A stretch of DNA of 64,000 bases from an uncultured beta proteobacterium (GCA_903822205.1 CAIJOK010000106.1:1-64000); one strand, 5' to 3'. Positions 29,099 through 38,873 are shown, counted from the stretch's first letter. Numbers and translations are program-made. Notes: generated by a model not told the origin, from the sequence alone.

Positions 29099-30502
29099 AT
29101 GACCGCTTCTATTCCTTCCTCAAACACTTCCTCAAACCCTCCCTCAAACCCTTCCTCACCCCCTTCCTCGGTATCGACCACCCGCCCCCCTGTGCTCACT
29201 GCCGTCAAGGGCATGAACGATGTGCTGCCGCCGCAGTCGTCCACGGTGGAATGGTTTGAGGCCGTGGTGCGTGGTCTGATGGCGCGTTACGCCTACCGCA
29301 ACATCCGTACACCCATCGTTGAACGCACCCCTTTGTTTGTCCGGGGCCTGGGCCAGGTCACCGACATCGTTGAAAAAGAGATGTACTGCTTTGTTGATCG
29401 TTTGAACGACGACCCCCTCACGCTGCGCCCTGAGGCCACCGCCGGTGTGGTGCGTGCGGCCATTGAGCACAACCTGTTGTACGACGGCGGCAAACGGCTC
29501 TACTACATGGGCCCGATGTTTCGTCACGAGCGCCCTCAAAAGGGTCGCTACCGCCAGTTTGACCAGATCGGTGCCGAAGCCCTGGGTTTTGCAGGTGCCG
29601 ATGCCGATGCCGAGTTGATCTTGATGGCCAACGCCCTGATGACCGAGCTGGGTCTGGAGGATGTTCGCCTTGAGCTGAATTGTCTGGGCCAGCCACCCGA
29701 GCGCTTGGCCCATCGGCAAGCGCTGATCGATTACCTGGAACACCACCAGTCTGCATTGGACGAAGATGCCCTCAGGCGGCTGCATAGCAATCCCTTGCGC
29801 ATTCTTGACACCAAAAACCCCGACATGCAGGCGCTGGTGCAGGCAGCCCCCGTGCTGATGGACTTTTTGGGCGATGCATCCAAATCGCATTTTGGGGCAG
29901 TGACCACCATGTTGGAAGCCTGCCATGTGCCCTACACGCTCAACCCCCGCTTGGTGCGGGGACTGGATTACTACAACCTGACGGTGTTTGAGTTCACCAC
30001 CGACCGGCTGGGTGCCCAGGGCACCGTCTGCGCCGGTGGCCGCTACGATTACCTGTTTGAACAACTGGGCGGCCAGCCCACACCCGCAGTGGGCTGGGCA
30101 TTGGGGGTTGACCGGATGCTTGATCTCATTCAGTCAGTCAGGCCGGCACAGATGGCCACAGTGCCTGATGCCTACGCCGTGGTGTCTGATGCCGCATTTT
30201 TGCCAACGGTCTTGGCTGTGCTGCAAACCCTGCGTCGCCGGGGACTCAGCGTTCAGATGCAGTGCAGTACGAAAGGATGCATGAGCAGCATCAAAAGCCA
30301 GTTCAAACGGGCCGATGCCAGCGGCGCGTGCTACGCCCTGGTGTTTGGATCGGACGAGATGGCGCATCAGCAGGTAACGGTCAAACCTTTGCGTCAGGCC
30401 GGTGTCCCACAGACCACGCTGCCTTTGTCCGCGATTGAAATCTGGGCCAAAACCCTACAATCCGCGCCCCATCAGACTGAGACACCATGGCAAATCAATT
30501 AG
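29099..30502 (+). CDS. hisS: Histidyl-tRNA synthetase
   Basis: A 467-residue class II synthetase. Motif 2 ([20 protein letters not shown]), the histidine-specific [15 protein letters not shown] and motif 3 ([10 protein letters not shown]) are intact, with the C-terminal anticodon-binding domain at the end. Before the normal start ([14 protein letters not shown]) there is an extra stretch of about 35 residues rich in Ser, Asn and Pro built from a 12-bp repeat (29115-29165), not found in HisS in general. ATG at 29099 (or TTG at 29096) begins it; no Met lies between it and the conserved core apart from that in KGMND. The 3' end overlaps yfgM by 16 bp. Confidence 0.93.
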   Translation: MTASIPSSNTSSNPPSNPSSPPSSVSTTRPPVLTAVKGMNDVLPPQSSTVEWFEAVVRGLMARYAYRNIRTPIVERTPLFVRGLGQVTDIVEKEMYCFVDRLNDDPLTLRPEATAGVVRAAIEHNLLYDGGKRLYYMGPMFRHERPQKGRYRQFDQIGAEALGFAGADADAELILMANALMTELGLEDVRLELNCLGQPPERLAHRQALIDYLEHHQSALDEDALRRLHSNPLRILDTKNPDMQALVQAAPVLMDFLGDASKSHFGAVTTMLEACHVPYTLNPRLVRGLDYYNLTVFEFTTDRLGAQGTVCAGGRYDYLFEQLGGQPTPAVGWALGVDRMLDLIQSVRPAQMATVPDAYAVVSDAAFLPTVLAVLQTLRRRGLSVQMQCSTKGCMSSIKSQFKRADASGACYALVFGSDEMAHQQVTVKPLRQAGVPQTTLPLSAIEIWAKTLQSAPHQTETPWQIN

Positions 30503-31188
30503 ACCTTGAAGAACAAGAACAGCTTGCGCAGATCAAGCATTTTTGGAAGCAATACGGCAACACCATCACCTGGGTGATGCTGGGGGCGTTGGCCATCTGG
30601 GCAGGATGGACTCTTTACCATGACTGGCAACGTCGCCAGGCCACGCAGGCTGCAGCCTTGTTTGATGAGGTCTTGCGCACCGTGCCTTCTGACGACAAAG
30701 GCAACCAAGGCGACAAAAACGACAAAAACAATCAGGGGGACAGGGGGAACACAGCCCAAGTGGATCGCGTCTTTGCCGACATGAAAGACCGTTTTCCATC
30801 CACCACCTACGCCTGGCAAACGGGACTGATGGTGGCCAAACACTACTTTTTGGCTGGCAAGCCAGAGGCTGCCCAGGCGGCACTGACCTGGGTGGCCGGT
30901 CAGTCCTCAGACCCCGGCTACCAGGCCATCGCCAAACTTAGGCTGGCCGCTGTGTTGGCTGACAAAAAAGACTATGCGGGGGCCTTAAACCAATTGTCCG
31001 GCACTTTTCCAGCCAGTTTTGGGGCGCTGGTGTCTGACCGCCGGGCCGACGTGATGTTCCTACAGGGTGACAAGGCCGGTGCGATCGACCAATACCGCAA
31101 GGCATACCGACTGCTGGATGCCCACGCCGATTACCGTCGATTTATCGTGGCCAAGCTCAACGCTTTGGGGGTGGACTTGCATGATTAA
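30487..31188 (+). CDS. yfgM: YfgM-like inner membrane TPR protein
   Basis: 233 residues. A cytoplasmic N-terminus ([25 protein letters not shown]) leads to one membrane helix ([15 protein letters not shown]) and a periplasmic tetratricopeptide-like domain (UPF0070). YfgM in E. coli associates with the SecYEG-PpiD complex and outer-membrane biogenesis. A low-complexity insertion [18 protein letters not shown] near residue 75 comes from imperfect 9-bp repeats. It is between hisS and bamB as in most beta- and gammaproteobacteria. Confidence 0.9.
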   Translation: MANQLDLEEQEQLAQIKHFWKQYGNTITWVMLGALAIWAGWTLYHDWQRRQATQAAALFDEVLRTVPSDDKGNQGDKNDKNNQGDRGNTAQVDRVFADMKDRFPSTTYAWQTGLMVAKHYFLAGKPEAAQAALTWVAGQSSDPGYQAIAKLRLAAVLADKKDYAGALNQLSGTFPASFGALVSDRRADVMFLQGDKAGAIDQYRKAYRLLDAHADYRRFIVAKLNALGVDLHD

Positions 31189-31199
31189 ACTCACACAAC

Positions 31200-31252
31200 A
31201 TGTAGCAGCGGCATCTTGCCGCTTGAACTGCGGCTGGAAGCCGCAGCTACAT
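31200..31252 (+). repeat. REP/BIME-like double hairpin
   Basis: Two GTAG-headed hairpins face each other. Left unit: GTAG then GCGGCA-TCT-TGCCGC (31208-31222). Right unit on the minus strand: GTAG then a stem from CTGCGGCT-GGA-AGCCGCAG (31228-31246). The outer ATGTAGC/GCTACAT arms (31200-31206 / 31246-31252) also pair, so the whole 53 bp can fold as a cruciform. GTAG-headed stem-loops are the form of REP sequences moved by TnpA-REP (RAYT) transposases. It lies in the 81-bp gap between yfgM and bamB. Confidence 0.7.
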
Positions 31253-31269
31253 CAGGTGAGGGTGTCCTT

Positions 31270-32415
31270 ATGAACAAGCAACGCGGATGGATCCATTTTT
31301 TGCTGGCGGGCCTCGTGCTGGTGTTGACCTCTTGCGCCAGTTCTGACAGGCCCCGCCCCGCCGAGCTGGGGGCTGATCCTGCCTTGCTGCACGTGCAAAC
31401 GGCCTGGACCGCCAGGGTGGGCCGCATTGACTTTCCCCTGGACATCAAAGTGTCGGGCAATAACGGCAGTATCGGCAATACCGTGTGGCTAGCAAGCTCT
31501 GACGGCGAAGTAGCGGCTCTTGATGCCCGGACAGGGACCGATATTTGGCGCAGTCGCGTCCATGCCAGGATTTCTGCGGGTGTGGGCAGCGATGGCCGTT
31601 ACGCCAGTGTAGTCACTGCCGACAACGAACTGGTCACGCTGGATGCAGGGCAAGAACTGTGGCGTGTTCGCCTGACATCGCAGGTCTTTACGGCCCCCCT
31701 GGTGGCCGGTGGCCGGGTGTTTGTGCTGGGCGCTGACCGCAGCGTGGCGGCATATGACGGTCTCTCGGGCCGTCGCCTGTGGCGCAACACCCGTACTGGC
31801 GAGGCCCTGGTGCTGCGCCAGTCTGGTGTGCTGACGGCAGTGGGCAATACCCTGGTCGTCGGGCTGTCGGGCCACTTGGTGGGCATGAACCCCGACAACG
31901 GTGACGTAGTCTGGGACATCGCCATCGCCAATTCTCGCGGTACCAATGACATCGAGCGCATGGTTGATCTGGTGGGCGGCATCAGCCGTGACGGCAACAT
32001 CGTCTGTGTTCGCGCCTATCAGTCGGCGCTGGGCTGCGTGGATGCTGCCCGTGGCCGTCTGGTCTGGAAGCGTTCTGCCTCAGGGGCCGTGGGCTTGCAC
32101 GGCGACGACAACACCCTGTACGGCGCAGAGGGTGACGGCCAACTGCTGGCCTGGCGGCGCAGCGACGGTGAGCCTGCTTGGACCTCAGACCTGCTGCGTT
32201 ACCGCGATCTGACAGCCCCCCTGATCACAGGGCAGGCCGTGGTGGTGGGCGATGAGACCGGCCTGGTGCATTGGCTGGCGCGCATGGATGGCAAACCATT
32301 GACACGAACAGCCACAGACGGATCAGCCCTTGCATCTGCGCCTGTCCAAGCGGGCCAGACCATCGTGGTGGTCACGCGCCACGGCAGCGTTTATGGGTGG
32401 ATGCCCGGGCCTTGA
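31270..32415 (+). CDS. bamB: Outer membrane assembly factor BamB
   Basis: A 381-residue lipoprotein of the BAM complex. Signal peptide with lipobox (LVLTSCASS), then an eight-bladed PQQ-type beta-propeller with repeated units such as WLASSDGEVAALDARTGTDIWR, VFVLGADRSVAAYDGLSGRRLWR and ALGCVDAARGRLVWKR. The ATG at 31270 gives a proper signal sequence; the frame is open back to 31216 through the REP-like element. The next gene in related genomes is der; here tcdA converges instead. Confidence 0.92.
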   Translation: MNKQRGWIHFLLAGLVLVLTSCASSDRPRPAELGADPALLHVQTAWTARVGRIDFPLDIKVSGNNGSIGNTVWLASSDGEVAALDARTGTDIWRSRVHARISAGVGSDGRYASVVTADNELVTLDAGQELWRVRLTSQVFTAPLVAGGRVFVLGADRSVAAYDGLSGRRLWRNTRTGEALVLRQSGVLTAVGNTLVVGLSGHLVGMNPDNGDVVWDIAIANSRGTNDIERMVDLVGGISRDGNIVCVRAYQSALGCVDAARGRLVWKRSASGAVGLHGDDNTLYGAEGDGQLLAWRRSDGEPAWTSDLLRYRDLTAPLITGQAVVVGDETGLVHWLARMDGKPLTRTATDGSALASAPVQAGQTIVVVTRHGSVYGWMPGP

Positions 32416-32443
32416 CAAACATCTGACAGCGCAAGGCTGCCGG

Positions 32444-33232
32444 TCAGGCGGCCAGACGGTTCAATACATAGCTGGCGGCACACAGTCCAAAGCTGGCCGT
32501 CACCCCCACCTGTGACCCAAGGCCGTGGCAGTTCAGGCTTTGGTCGTGCTCCACCAAGCCGCACGAGGCATGAGGTGTCGCGACAGGCTCACGGCTAAAT
32601 ACACACTGGATGCCGATGGTTTTGGGACTGCGGGTGGAGCCATGGGGGGTGGCATTGGGTGCTGCGTGTTCTTTTCTGAGCCGATAACGCAGTTTGGACA
32701 ACAAGGGGTCATGCGTGACGTGGGCCAGATCGGCCAAGTCGGTCCCATGGGCCATGCGCTTGCCCCCCGCGGCACCGACTGTCACAAAGACGGTCGTCAC
32801 CTGTCTGGCCCATACGGCCATGGCCAGTTTGGCGTTGATGTCGTCACAAGCATCGATCACAGCATCCACCGTATCCACCTGATGGGTTCCACCCTGCAAC
32901 AGACAGGGCCAATTGCCGGCATCGACAAAGGCATCCATACAGGTGACTTGGCACTGCTCAAAAAAGGCGTGAACGCGGTCTTGCATGGCCAATACCTTGG
33001 ATTGACCCAGGGTGGCCTGCACGGCATGAATTTGTCGGTTGATATTGGACTCTGCCAGATGGTCCAGATCGACAAGCGTCAAGCGGCCCACCCCGCTGCG
33101 GGCCAAGGCCTCAACCGCCCAAGACCCCACGCCGCCAATGCCAACCACCACCACATGCGCCTGACGGATTTGATGCGCACCATCCAGACCATACAGCCGG
33201 TCAATACCTCCAAATCGGCGATCACTGGTCAC
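32444..33232 (-). CDS. tcdA: tRNA threonylcarbamoyladenosine dehydratase
   Basis: A 262-residue ThiF/E1-like enzyme (TcdA/YgdL) that cyclises t6A37 to ct6A37 with ATP. Nucleotide-binding motif HVVVVGIGGVGSWAVEALARSGVGRLTLVDLD, the following ESNINRQIHA, and VDAVIDACDD are characteristic. The C-terminal part has CVFSREPV and GVTASFGL. Length is standard. It converges on bamB and reads in the same direction as tolB-pal-cpoB, 53 bp after cpoB. Confidence 0.92.
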   Translation of the reverse strand: MTSDRRFGGIDRLYGLDGAHQIRQAHVVVVGIGGVGSWAVEALARSGVGRLTLVDLDHLAESNINRQIHAVQATLGQSKVLAMQDRVHAFFEQCQVTCMDAFVDAGNWPCLLQGGTHQVDTVDAVIDACDDINAKLAMAVWARQVTTVFVTVGAAGGKRMAHGTDLADLAHVTHDPLLSKLRYRLRKEHAAPNATPHGSTRSPKTIGIQCVFSREPVATPHASCGLVEHDQSLNCHGLGSQVGVTASFGLCAASYVLNRLAA

Positions 33233-33245
33233 TGGGATCGTCCAT

Positions 33246-33287
33246 GCAGATCGGTCTCAAGCAGATCGGTCTCAAGCAGATCGGTCA
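33246..33287. repeat. 15-bp tandem repeat between cpoB and tcdA
   Basis: Two full copies and most of a third copy of GCAGATCGGTCTCAA. It lies between the cpoB stop and the tcdA start, so it may affect spacing or processing of the transcript. Confidence 0.85.
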
Positions 33288-34106
33288 TTTGAGCGTTTGC
33301 AATCTTTCTTTGGCGGCGATGGCTGCTTCAGACTGGGGATAGACCTTGATCAGGTCAGCCAGAGTTTTACGCGCTCCGCGAGTGTCTTTCAGCTCCAGCA
33401 GACAATTGGCGATCGACAGCACGGACTCAGGCGCACGCAGATGGTCAGGCTTTTTGGCCACAAGCGCCCTGAAATTGATCACCGCCTCTTTGTAGTCACG
33501 CGTTGCATACTGGGCATTACCCAACCAAAACAAGGCAGGCACGGCATACCCGCTGGCCGGATAGCGTCCTAAAAATCCGGCCAAAAGTGACTGTGCCGCT
33601 GCAAAGTCACCCTTTCTAAAGGCGGTCATGGCAGCCTCAAAGTCACGCTTTTCGGCAGGCTCAACCACCGCATCAACACCGTCAATTTTTTCTTTGACAG
33701 GTTCAAGTTTGCCAATGCGGTCCTGCAACATCTGCGACTGGTCTTTTTGCGAGCGCTGGACATCGGCCAGATCTTTTTTAAGCTGCTCATGGGCACCGCG
33801 CAGGGCCGATATTTCTGCACGCAAAAGCTCCACTTGCCGCTGCATGTCCAACAGGCTTTTGCCCATGCCGGCGTTTTCAGCGAGGGTGTTGCCCTTGAAT
33901 TGATCAGCCTCAACGCGCATGGCCTCGACACGCTGACGCAATTCCAGGATGGCCTTGCGCGCCTCTTCGTCCTCAAACAAAGCTGCGTGCAGTCCCGTTG
34001 CCGTCAGCAGCACAGCCAAGCACAGTGCTGCTTTATGAACCTTGTGTACTTTGTGGACCTTGTGTACCCTGACCGTCAGCAGAGCCATCCTGGTGACCCA
34101 ACTCAT
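33285..34106 (-). CDS. cpoB: Tol-Pal associated periplasmic protein CpoB (YbgF)
   Basis: A 273-residue periplasmic protein that couples Tol-Pal to PBP1B during division. An N-terminal signal peptide (AALCLAVLLTATGLHA) is followed by a coiled coil (AILELRQRVEAMRVEADQF to KDQSQMLQDRIGKLE) and a C-terminal TPR domain (DFEAAMTAFRKGDFAAAQSLL to the end). The n-region of the signal peptide carries four Val-His-Lys units (residues 14-25) encoded by a 9-bp repeat at 34032-34067, which lengthens and charges it. Its ATG overlaps the pal stop (ATGA). Confidence 0.9.
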   Translation of the reverse strand: MSWVTRMALLTVRVHKVHKVHKVHKAALCLAVLLTATGLHAALFEDEEARKAILELRQRVEAMRVEADQFKGNTLAENAGMGKSLLDMQRQVELLRAEISALRGAHEQLKKDLADVQRSQKDQSQMLQDRIGKLEPVKEKIDGVDAVVEPAEKRDFEAAMTAFRKGDFAAAQSLLAGFLGRYPASGYAVPALFWLGNAQYATRDYKEAVINFRALVAKKPDHLRAPESVLSIANCLLELKDTRGARKTLADLIKVYPQSEAAIAAKERLQTLK

Positions 34107-34627
34107 TGGTATCTGATCTCGGCACGCCGGTTTTTGGAATGGGCAGACTCATCATTGCCTGCCGTTTGGGGTTTTTCTTTGCCAAAGCTGACGGACTCCA
34201 TCTGGGACTGAGCAACCCCCAGAATGGACAGCGCATCACGAACGGCATCGGCGCGTTTTTGGCCCAGCGCCAAGTTGTATTCGCGCCCACCGATCTCATC
34301 GGTGTGTCCATCGATCGAGACTCTGCGTTCCGATTGATTTTTGATAAAGCGGGCATGTGAGGCGATCACGGACTGGTATTCGGGCTTGATCACATAACTG
34401 TCAAAGTCAAAATAGACGATGCGAGAGTCAGACGGTGAGACGGCCTGCGTGTTACCCAGGTCAACCGGTGCCACACCCCCACTGCGAACACCTGCCCCGT
34501 TGGGGTCTGGGACAGGTACGACGGCTGTGGGCTTGGCATCGGCCACCGGTACCTCGTTCAGTGGCACGGTCGATCCACACCCCGCCAGCAAGGCCGCAGT
34601 ACAGGCCATCATCCATAAACGCTTCAT
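34103..34627 (-). CDS. pal: Peptidoglycan-associated lipoprotein
   Basis: A 174-residue outer-membrane lipoprotein of the Tol-Pal system. Signal and lipobox (ALLAGCGS), a short linker, then an OmpA-like domain binding peptidoglycan: IVYFDFDSYVIKPEY, VSIDGHTDEIGGREYNLALGQKRADAVRDAL, and the C-terminal NRRAEIRY. It lies 18 bp after tolB. Confidence 0.95.
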   Translation of the reverse strand: MKRLWMMACTAALLAGCGSTVPLNEVPVADAKPTAVVPVPDPNGAGVRSGGVAPVDLGNTQAVSPSDSRIVYFDFDSYVIKPEYQSVIASHARFIKNQSERRVSIDGHTDEIGGREYNLALGQKRADAVRDALSILGVAQSQMESVSFGKEKPQTAGNDESAHSKNRRAEIRYQ

Positions 34628-34645
34628 TTGAACACTCCTAAAAAA

Positions 34646-35920
34646 CTAATATTTGACAAACGGGCCCCAGTCAGGCTCACGTACATCGCCGCCCTGGCCT
34701 TTGAGACTGGCTTTGACTTTGCCGTCCAAGGTGGATGTCATCAAAACCTCTCGACCGTTTTGCACCGTGGCATAAACGACCAATTTGCCGTTTGGGGCAA
34801 AGCTGGGACTCTCGTCGGATAAGGTGTCGGTCAGCGCTCTGACGGCCCCTGTTGCCAGCTCCATCAGGTGCAGCTTAAACGCCCCCCCTACCCTTGAAAT
34901 ATAAGCCATGGAACGACCATCTGGACTGATCGCAGGAGAAATGTTGTACGCGCCCGCAAATGTCACCCTTTCTGCGCTCTGTCCGGCCACCGGCATCTTG
35001 TAAATTTGGGGAGAACCGCCCCGGTCGCTTACAAAATAAATCGTCTGGCCGTCAGGCGAATAGACAGGTTCAGTGTCAATGCTGGTGGTTTTGGTCAGGC
35101 GGCGAGGCTCACCGCCTGATGAACCCAGAACAAACAACTGCGACCCCCCGTCCCTGCTCAAGGTAAGCGCCACAAATTTGCCATCAGGTGACCAGGCTGG
35201 CGCACTGTTGGACCCCTTGAAATTGGCGATCAAACGGCGCTTGCCATTGCCCACGTGATGCACATAGACCACGGGCTTGCGTGCTTCAAACGAAACATAC
35301 GCCAGTTGATCGCCGTCAGGCGACCAGGCGGGCGAAATAATAGGCTCAGGGCTGGCCAGCGCCGACTGAGCGTTTTCACCGTCAGCGTCGGCCACCCACA
35401 ACTGGTAGCGCTTGGCCACCTTGGTGATGTAGGCGATTCGGGTTGAAAACGCCCCTTTTTCACCGGTCAAAGTTTCATACACATAGTCAGCAGCACGGTG
35501 CGCCGCCAGCCGCTGGTCGGAGGCCGCTACGGCAAAACTTTGGCCGCCTAACTCTTGGCCCTTGACGACATCCCACAGCCTAAAGCGAACATCAAACCGG
35601 CCATCCACCAGTTTGCTGACACTGCCAGACACAAAAGCGTCGGCTCCGGCCCGACGCAAAACCGGCAGATCGGGTCTGGATGTTTCGTCCACAAGCCCCA
35701 TCTGCACAGCCACCACCTTGAACTGGCCCGTGCGCTCAAGGTCAGCCTGAATGATGTCTGAAATTTTTTGCCCTGCACTGTCTTGTCCGCGAAAGGTCGC
35801 AATACTGACCGGAAGCTGTGTCAGACCCACGCCGGTCACCTCGACGCGAAACTGGGCGTAAGCATTCAAACCCTGTAGGGTCAGCAGCCATAAAAAAAAT
35901 TGGGTCAGCAGGGGTCTCAT
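34646..35920 (-). CDS. tolB: Tol-Pal periplasmic protein TolB
   Basis: A 424-residue periplasmic beta-propeller with an N-terminal domain and a cleavable signal peptide (LLTQFFLWLLTLQGLNAYA). Propeller repeats such as PEPIISPAWSPDGDQLAYVSF, NSAPAWSPDGKFVALTLS and TEPVYSPDGQTIYFVSDRGGSPQIY are clear. The ATG at 35920 gives the signal sequence; 22 further codons are open upstream. tolQ, tolR and tolA, usually just upstream, are missing: a gene-free region and fliC are there instead. Confidence 0.94.
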   Translation of the reverse strand: MRPLLTQFFLWLLTLQGLNAYAQFRVEVTGVGLTQLPVSIATFRGQDSAGQKISDIIQADLERTGQFKVVAVQMGLVDETSRPDLPVLRRAGADAFVSGSVSKLVDGRFDVRFRLWDVVKGQELGGQSFAVAASDQRLAAHRAADYVYETLTGEKGAFSTRIAYITKVAKRYQLWVADADGENAQSALASPEPIISPAWSPDGDQLAYVSFEARKPVVYVHHVGNGKRRLIANFKGSNSAPAWSPDGKFVALTLSRDGGSQLFVLGSSGGEPRRLTKTTSIDTEPVYSPDGQTIYFVSDRGGSPQIYKMPVAGQSAERVTFAGAYNISPAISPDGRSMAYISRVGGAFKLHLMELATGAVRALTDTLSDESPSFAPNGKLVVYATVQNGREVLMTSTLDGKVKASLKGQGGDVREPDWGPFVKY

Positions 35921-36732
35921 GGGGGTGTCTTGTGGGGGTGTCTCAGCGGCGGATAAATCCACGCCTGCCAGTGTCAGACACAACACAACATGTCAGGTGT
36001 CAGGTGTCAGGTGTCAATTGAACAGGCGTTGAATTCTAATCCTGTGATTTTGCCTTGCCAGCCAAAAACTACAGACGGACCGCTCTCTAATGAACCCGTA
36101 CGGCCATATCGAAATAATTCATGGGATTTTCCCGCCAGCCAGTCTGGCCAAGACACCTGTGATGGGGTACACATGCTTCGTCAAACCATACGGTCAGATC
36201 CGTCAGATCCGTCAAATCGGTCAAATCAGTCAGATATCTCCTTTGCACAAACGCCATTGATGGGTATAGTTATTTTTTTCATTTGAAGTTATTGCTCAAT
36301 ACTTTAATAATTTCACAGCATCCTTTGATCGATGGACTGTCAGTGAATGGGAGGGTGGCGATGATGTTGTTTGTGATGATGTGAATCGCGAATCGTTGCA
36401 ATGAAATCAGACACATTTTGAAGGTTAATTAATCATTGCAAATCAACAACTTAAAAAATCAAGCGTACCCATTTAACTGATGTGCAGCAGTAGGATGGCA
36501 AGTGGGCATGTCGATCGGTTGTCCCCCATCGTGCAAACGGCAACACCGGCGACCTCAGCGTGAGAGCCAGCCGATGACTAAAGACCGAAATGAAGGGTTG
36601 AATTGCCGTTTATTCACCCTATGTCACGCGGCCGATTATTCACAATTTGCCCATCGTTACTGATTGTTCAAAGCTCATAACAAGCGATGCAATTGGCGAC
36701 GGTGTCGATTAAATTGATTTAGGAGTTTCGCA
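35921..36732. other. Long intergenic region between tolB and fliC
   Basis: About 800 bp with no credible gene. It holds a 7-bp tandem repeat (GTGTCAG, about 3.5 copies, 35993-36017), an imperfect 9-10 bp repeat of TCCGTCAGA type (36187-36232), an AT-rich part (36250-36470), and a GC-rich block at 36505-36600 that can form nested hairpins: CATCG (36527-36531) with CGATG (36572-36576) enclosing CGG/CCG and CTCA/TGAG stems. This block may be part of the fliC leader. A sigma-28-like site follows at 36631. Confidence 0.5.
36631..36638 (+). promoter_or_regulatory. Possible sigma-28 -10 element of fliC
   Basis: GCCGATTA differs from the FliA consensus GCCGATAA at one position and lies 95 bp before the flagellin start. 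The expected -35 (TAAA-like, about 11 bp upstream) is poor, so this is only tentative. Class III flagellin genes are normally FliA-dependent. Confidence 0.35.
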
Positions 36733-38304
36733 ATGGCATCCACTATTAACACCAACGTCCAGTCGCTGACCGCACAACGTAACCTGGCATCGTCCCAGAT
36801 GTCTCTCAGCACATCCATGCAACGCCTGTCATCAGGTCTGCGCATCAACACGGCCAAAGACGATGCGGCCGGCCTGGCGATCACAGAGCGGTTTAGCTCC
36901 CAGATTCGCGGGATCAACCAGGCCTCACGCAACGCCAATGACGGCATTTCGCTGTCGCAGGTGGCTGAGGGTGCCTTGAACAGTGCGTCCGGTATTTTGC
37001 AAAGGGTGCGTGAATTGGCCGTGCAATCGGCCAACGCCACCAATTCAACCAGTGACCGTGCCGCGCTGAATGCCGAGGTAGGCCAACTGACCCAAGAACT
37101 GGACCGCATCGCCAGAACAACCCAGTTCAATGGCCAAAACATTTTGGACGGCAGCTTTACAGCAGCTAACTTTCAGGTTGGAGCCAATGCCGGCCAGACC
37201 ATCACGGCCACCACCAGCAATTTCACCACCAGCAAATATGGGAACAATCGCATTGGGGCGGTGATCGCCCAATCGACAGGAGGTTCGGGTGACCTGGTGC
37301 TGGGAACCGTGTCAGCCGGTACCAATACATCGACTGCCGTCCAGTCATCCACCAGCACCATTGTGGGGGACACTCTCAATATCACGGGGTCCAATGTGAT
37401 GGTTCCGGTCACCGTCAATGCCGGGGACAGTGCCAGGACGGTGGCCGCCACCATCAATGCGCAATCGGGCAGCACGGGGGTGACGGCTTCGGCCCACACC
37501 AGTATCGACCTTGATGCCTTTACTCAGGCGGGCGGTTATTCGCTGTCGGTGGTCTCCAACAACAAGGTGCCGGCCCCACCTGTTACCGTGGCATTCAACA
37601 TTGGGGCGGCACTGAACACGCCAGACGGTCTGGCCGCCGTGGTCACGGCCTTCAATGACAAGACCTCTCAGACAGGGATTACCGCCAAACTCAATACGGT
37701 GGGCACGGGGGTCACGTTGACCAATGACAGCGGCGAAGACATTGCCATCACCAACAACAGTCCGGCTGCCACCGGCGGGGCATTCAATGTGGGTACGGCA
37801 GCCGGTACGATACCGGTGACCCCCCCTCCTGTCACACTGGCTGCAGGTGGTGCAGTGCCGGCATCTACAGCGTATGTCACAGGGTCTGTGACGCTGGATT
37901 CGGACAAGTCTTTCAGCATTGCCAGTGCACAAGGGGCCTCAGGCACGGGTACCAGCTATTTCAGTGGTGTCTCGGCTGCCAGTGAATTGCAAAGCGCCAG
38001 TACGCTGGATGTGTCCACCGTGGATGCTGCCACCCGCACACTCTCGACAGTGGATGCGTCCATTTCGGTCATCTCCAACCAGCGCTCTAAGTTTGGTGCG
38101 CTGCAATCACGCCTGGAGACGACCATCTCCAACCTGAGCATCAGCTCGGAGAACATGAGTGCTTCCAGGTCACGCATCCAAGATGCTGACTTTGCGATGG
38201 AAACCGCCAATCTGTCACGCACCCAAATCCTGCAACAGGCTGGTACTGCGATGGTGTCGCAGGCCAACCAGTTACCGCAGCAAGTGCTGCAATTACTCAA
38301 GTAA
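36733..38304 (+). CDS. fliC: Flagellin
   Basis: A 523-residue flagellar filament subunit exported by the flagellar type III system. The conserved N-terminal D0/D1 segment ([59 protein letters not shown]) and C-terminal segment ([34 protein letters not shown]) enclose a Thr/Ser/Val-rich, Cys-free central domain of roughly 250 residues that will be surface exposed and variable. AGGAG lies 8 bp before the ATG. A strong terminator follows, so it is probably monocistronic. Confidence 0.96.
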   Translation: MASTINTNVQSLTAQRNLASSQMSLSTSMQRLSSGLRINTAKDDAAGLAITERFSSQIRGINQASRNANDGISLSQVAEGALNSASGILQRVRELAVQSANATNSTSDRAALNAEVGQLTQELDRIARTTQFNGQNILDGSFTAANFQVGANAGQTITATTSNFTTSKYGNNRIGAVIAQSTGGSGDLVLGTVSAGTNTSTAVQSSTSTIVGDTLNITGSNVMVPVTVNAGDSARTVAATINAQSGSTGVTASAHTSIDLDAFTQAGGYSLSVVSNNKVPAPPVTVAFNIGAALNTPDGLAAVVTAFNDKTSQTGITAKLNTVGTGVTLTNDSGEDIAITNNSPAATGGAFNVGTAAGTIPVTPPPVTLAAGGAVPASTAYVTGSVTLDSDKSFSIASAQGASGTGTSYFSGVSAASELQSASTLDVSTVDAATRTLSTVDASISVISNQRSKFGALQSRLETTISNLSISSENMSASRSRIQDADFAMETANLSRTQILQQAGTAMVSQANQLPQQVLQLLK

Positions 38305-38365
38305 AGGAGGACCTAAGCACCACCCCTAGCCTCGTCTGCGGCGTTCTCTCCACCGCAGTCACTGC

Positions 38366-38405
38366 AAGGCCTGTCAGATTTTTTCTGACAGGCCTTGTTG
38401 TTTTT
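38366..38405 (+). terminator. Rho-independent terminator after fliC
   Basis: A perfect 13-bp stem AAGGCCTGTCAGA (38366-38378) / TCTGACAGGCCTT (38384-38396) with a five-T loop, followed by GTTGTTTTT. The ending TCTGACAGGC is partly repeated at 38404-38413. It is well placed 60 bp after the flagellin stop. Confidence 0.9.
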
Positions 38406-38505
38406 CTGACAGGCTGATTAGCGGAACACTGATTTAAGTTTTTGGACGATGTCGCCAAAATTCATGCCATTGCAACCCCATCCTTTTTGACCCCTGGAGC
38501 CCCAC

Positions 38506-38832
38506 ATGAACGACGACCAACTGACCAACGACATCCGCGAAGCCAATCTCACGTACCTGATGCTTGCCCAAAATGTGATCCGCCGCGACAAAGCTGATGC
38601 TTTGTTCAGGCTGGGTATCTCTGAAGAATCTGCCGACATGCTGGTGGCCTTGTCACCCGCCCAGATTTTGAAAATTGCCACCAGTCCGATGCTGCTGTGC
38701 CGATTCAGGATGGACGATGATGTGGTGTGGGGCCTCTTGACCAACCACACACCCACCCGCGTAGACAACGATGCCACCACACGGCTGCACGCCAGCATTT
38801 TGATGGCTGGCCGTTTTGTCGAAACACTCTGA
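38506..38832 (+). CDS. flhD: Flagellar master regulator subunit FlhD
   Basis: A 108-residue subunit of FlhD4C2, which activates class II flagellar promoters with sigma-70. The FlhD fold is recognisable: REANLTYLMLAQNVIRRDKADALFRLGISEESADMLVALSPAQILKIA in pattern, followed by LLCRFRMDDDVVWGLLTNH. FlhDC is the master regulator in many Burkholderiales. It is 42 bp upstream of flhC. Confidence 0.93.
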   Translation: MNDDQLTNDIREANLTYLMLAQNVIRRDKADALFRLGISEESADMLVALSPAQILKIATSPMLLCRFRMDDDVVWGLLTNHTPTRVDNDATTRLHASILMAGRFVETL

Positions 38833-38873
38833 AAACACGCACACAAAAAACACTGACACCAAGGAGCATCACC

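Noticed and set aside
35990..36286. Plus-strand frame with Ser-Asp-Pro/Asn repeats upstream of fliC
   Set aside because: It is a product of imperfect 9-10 bp tandem repeats, with no ribosome site or family match.
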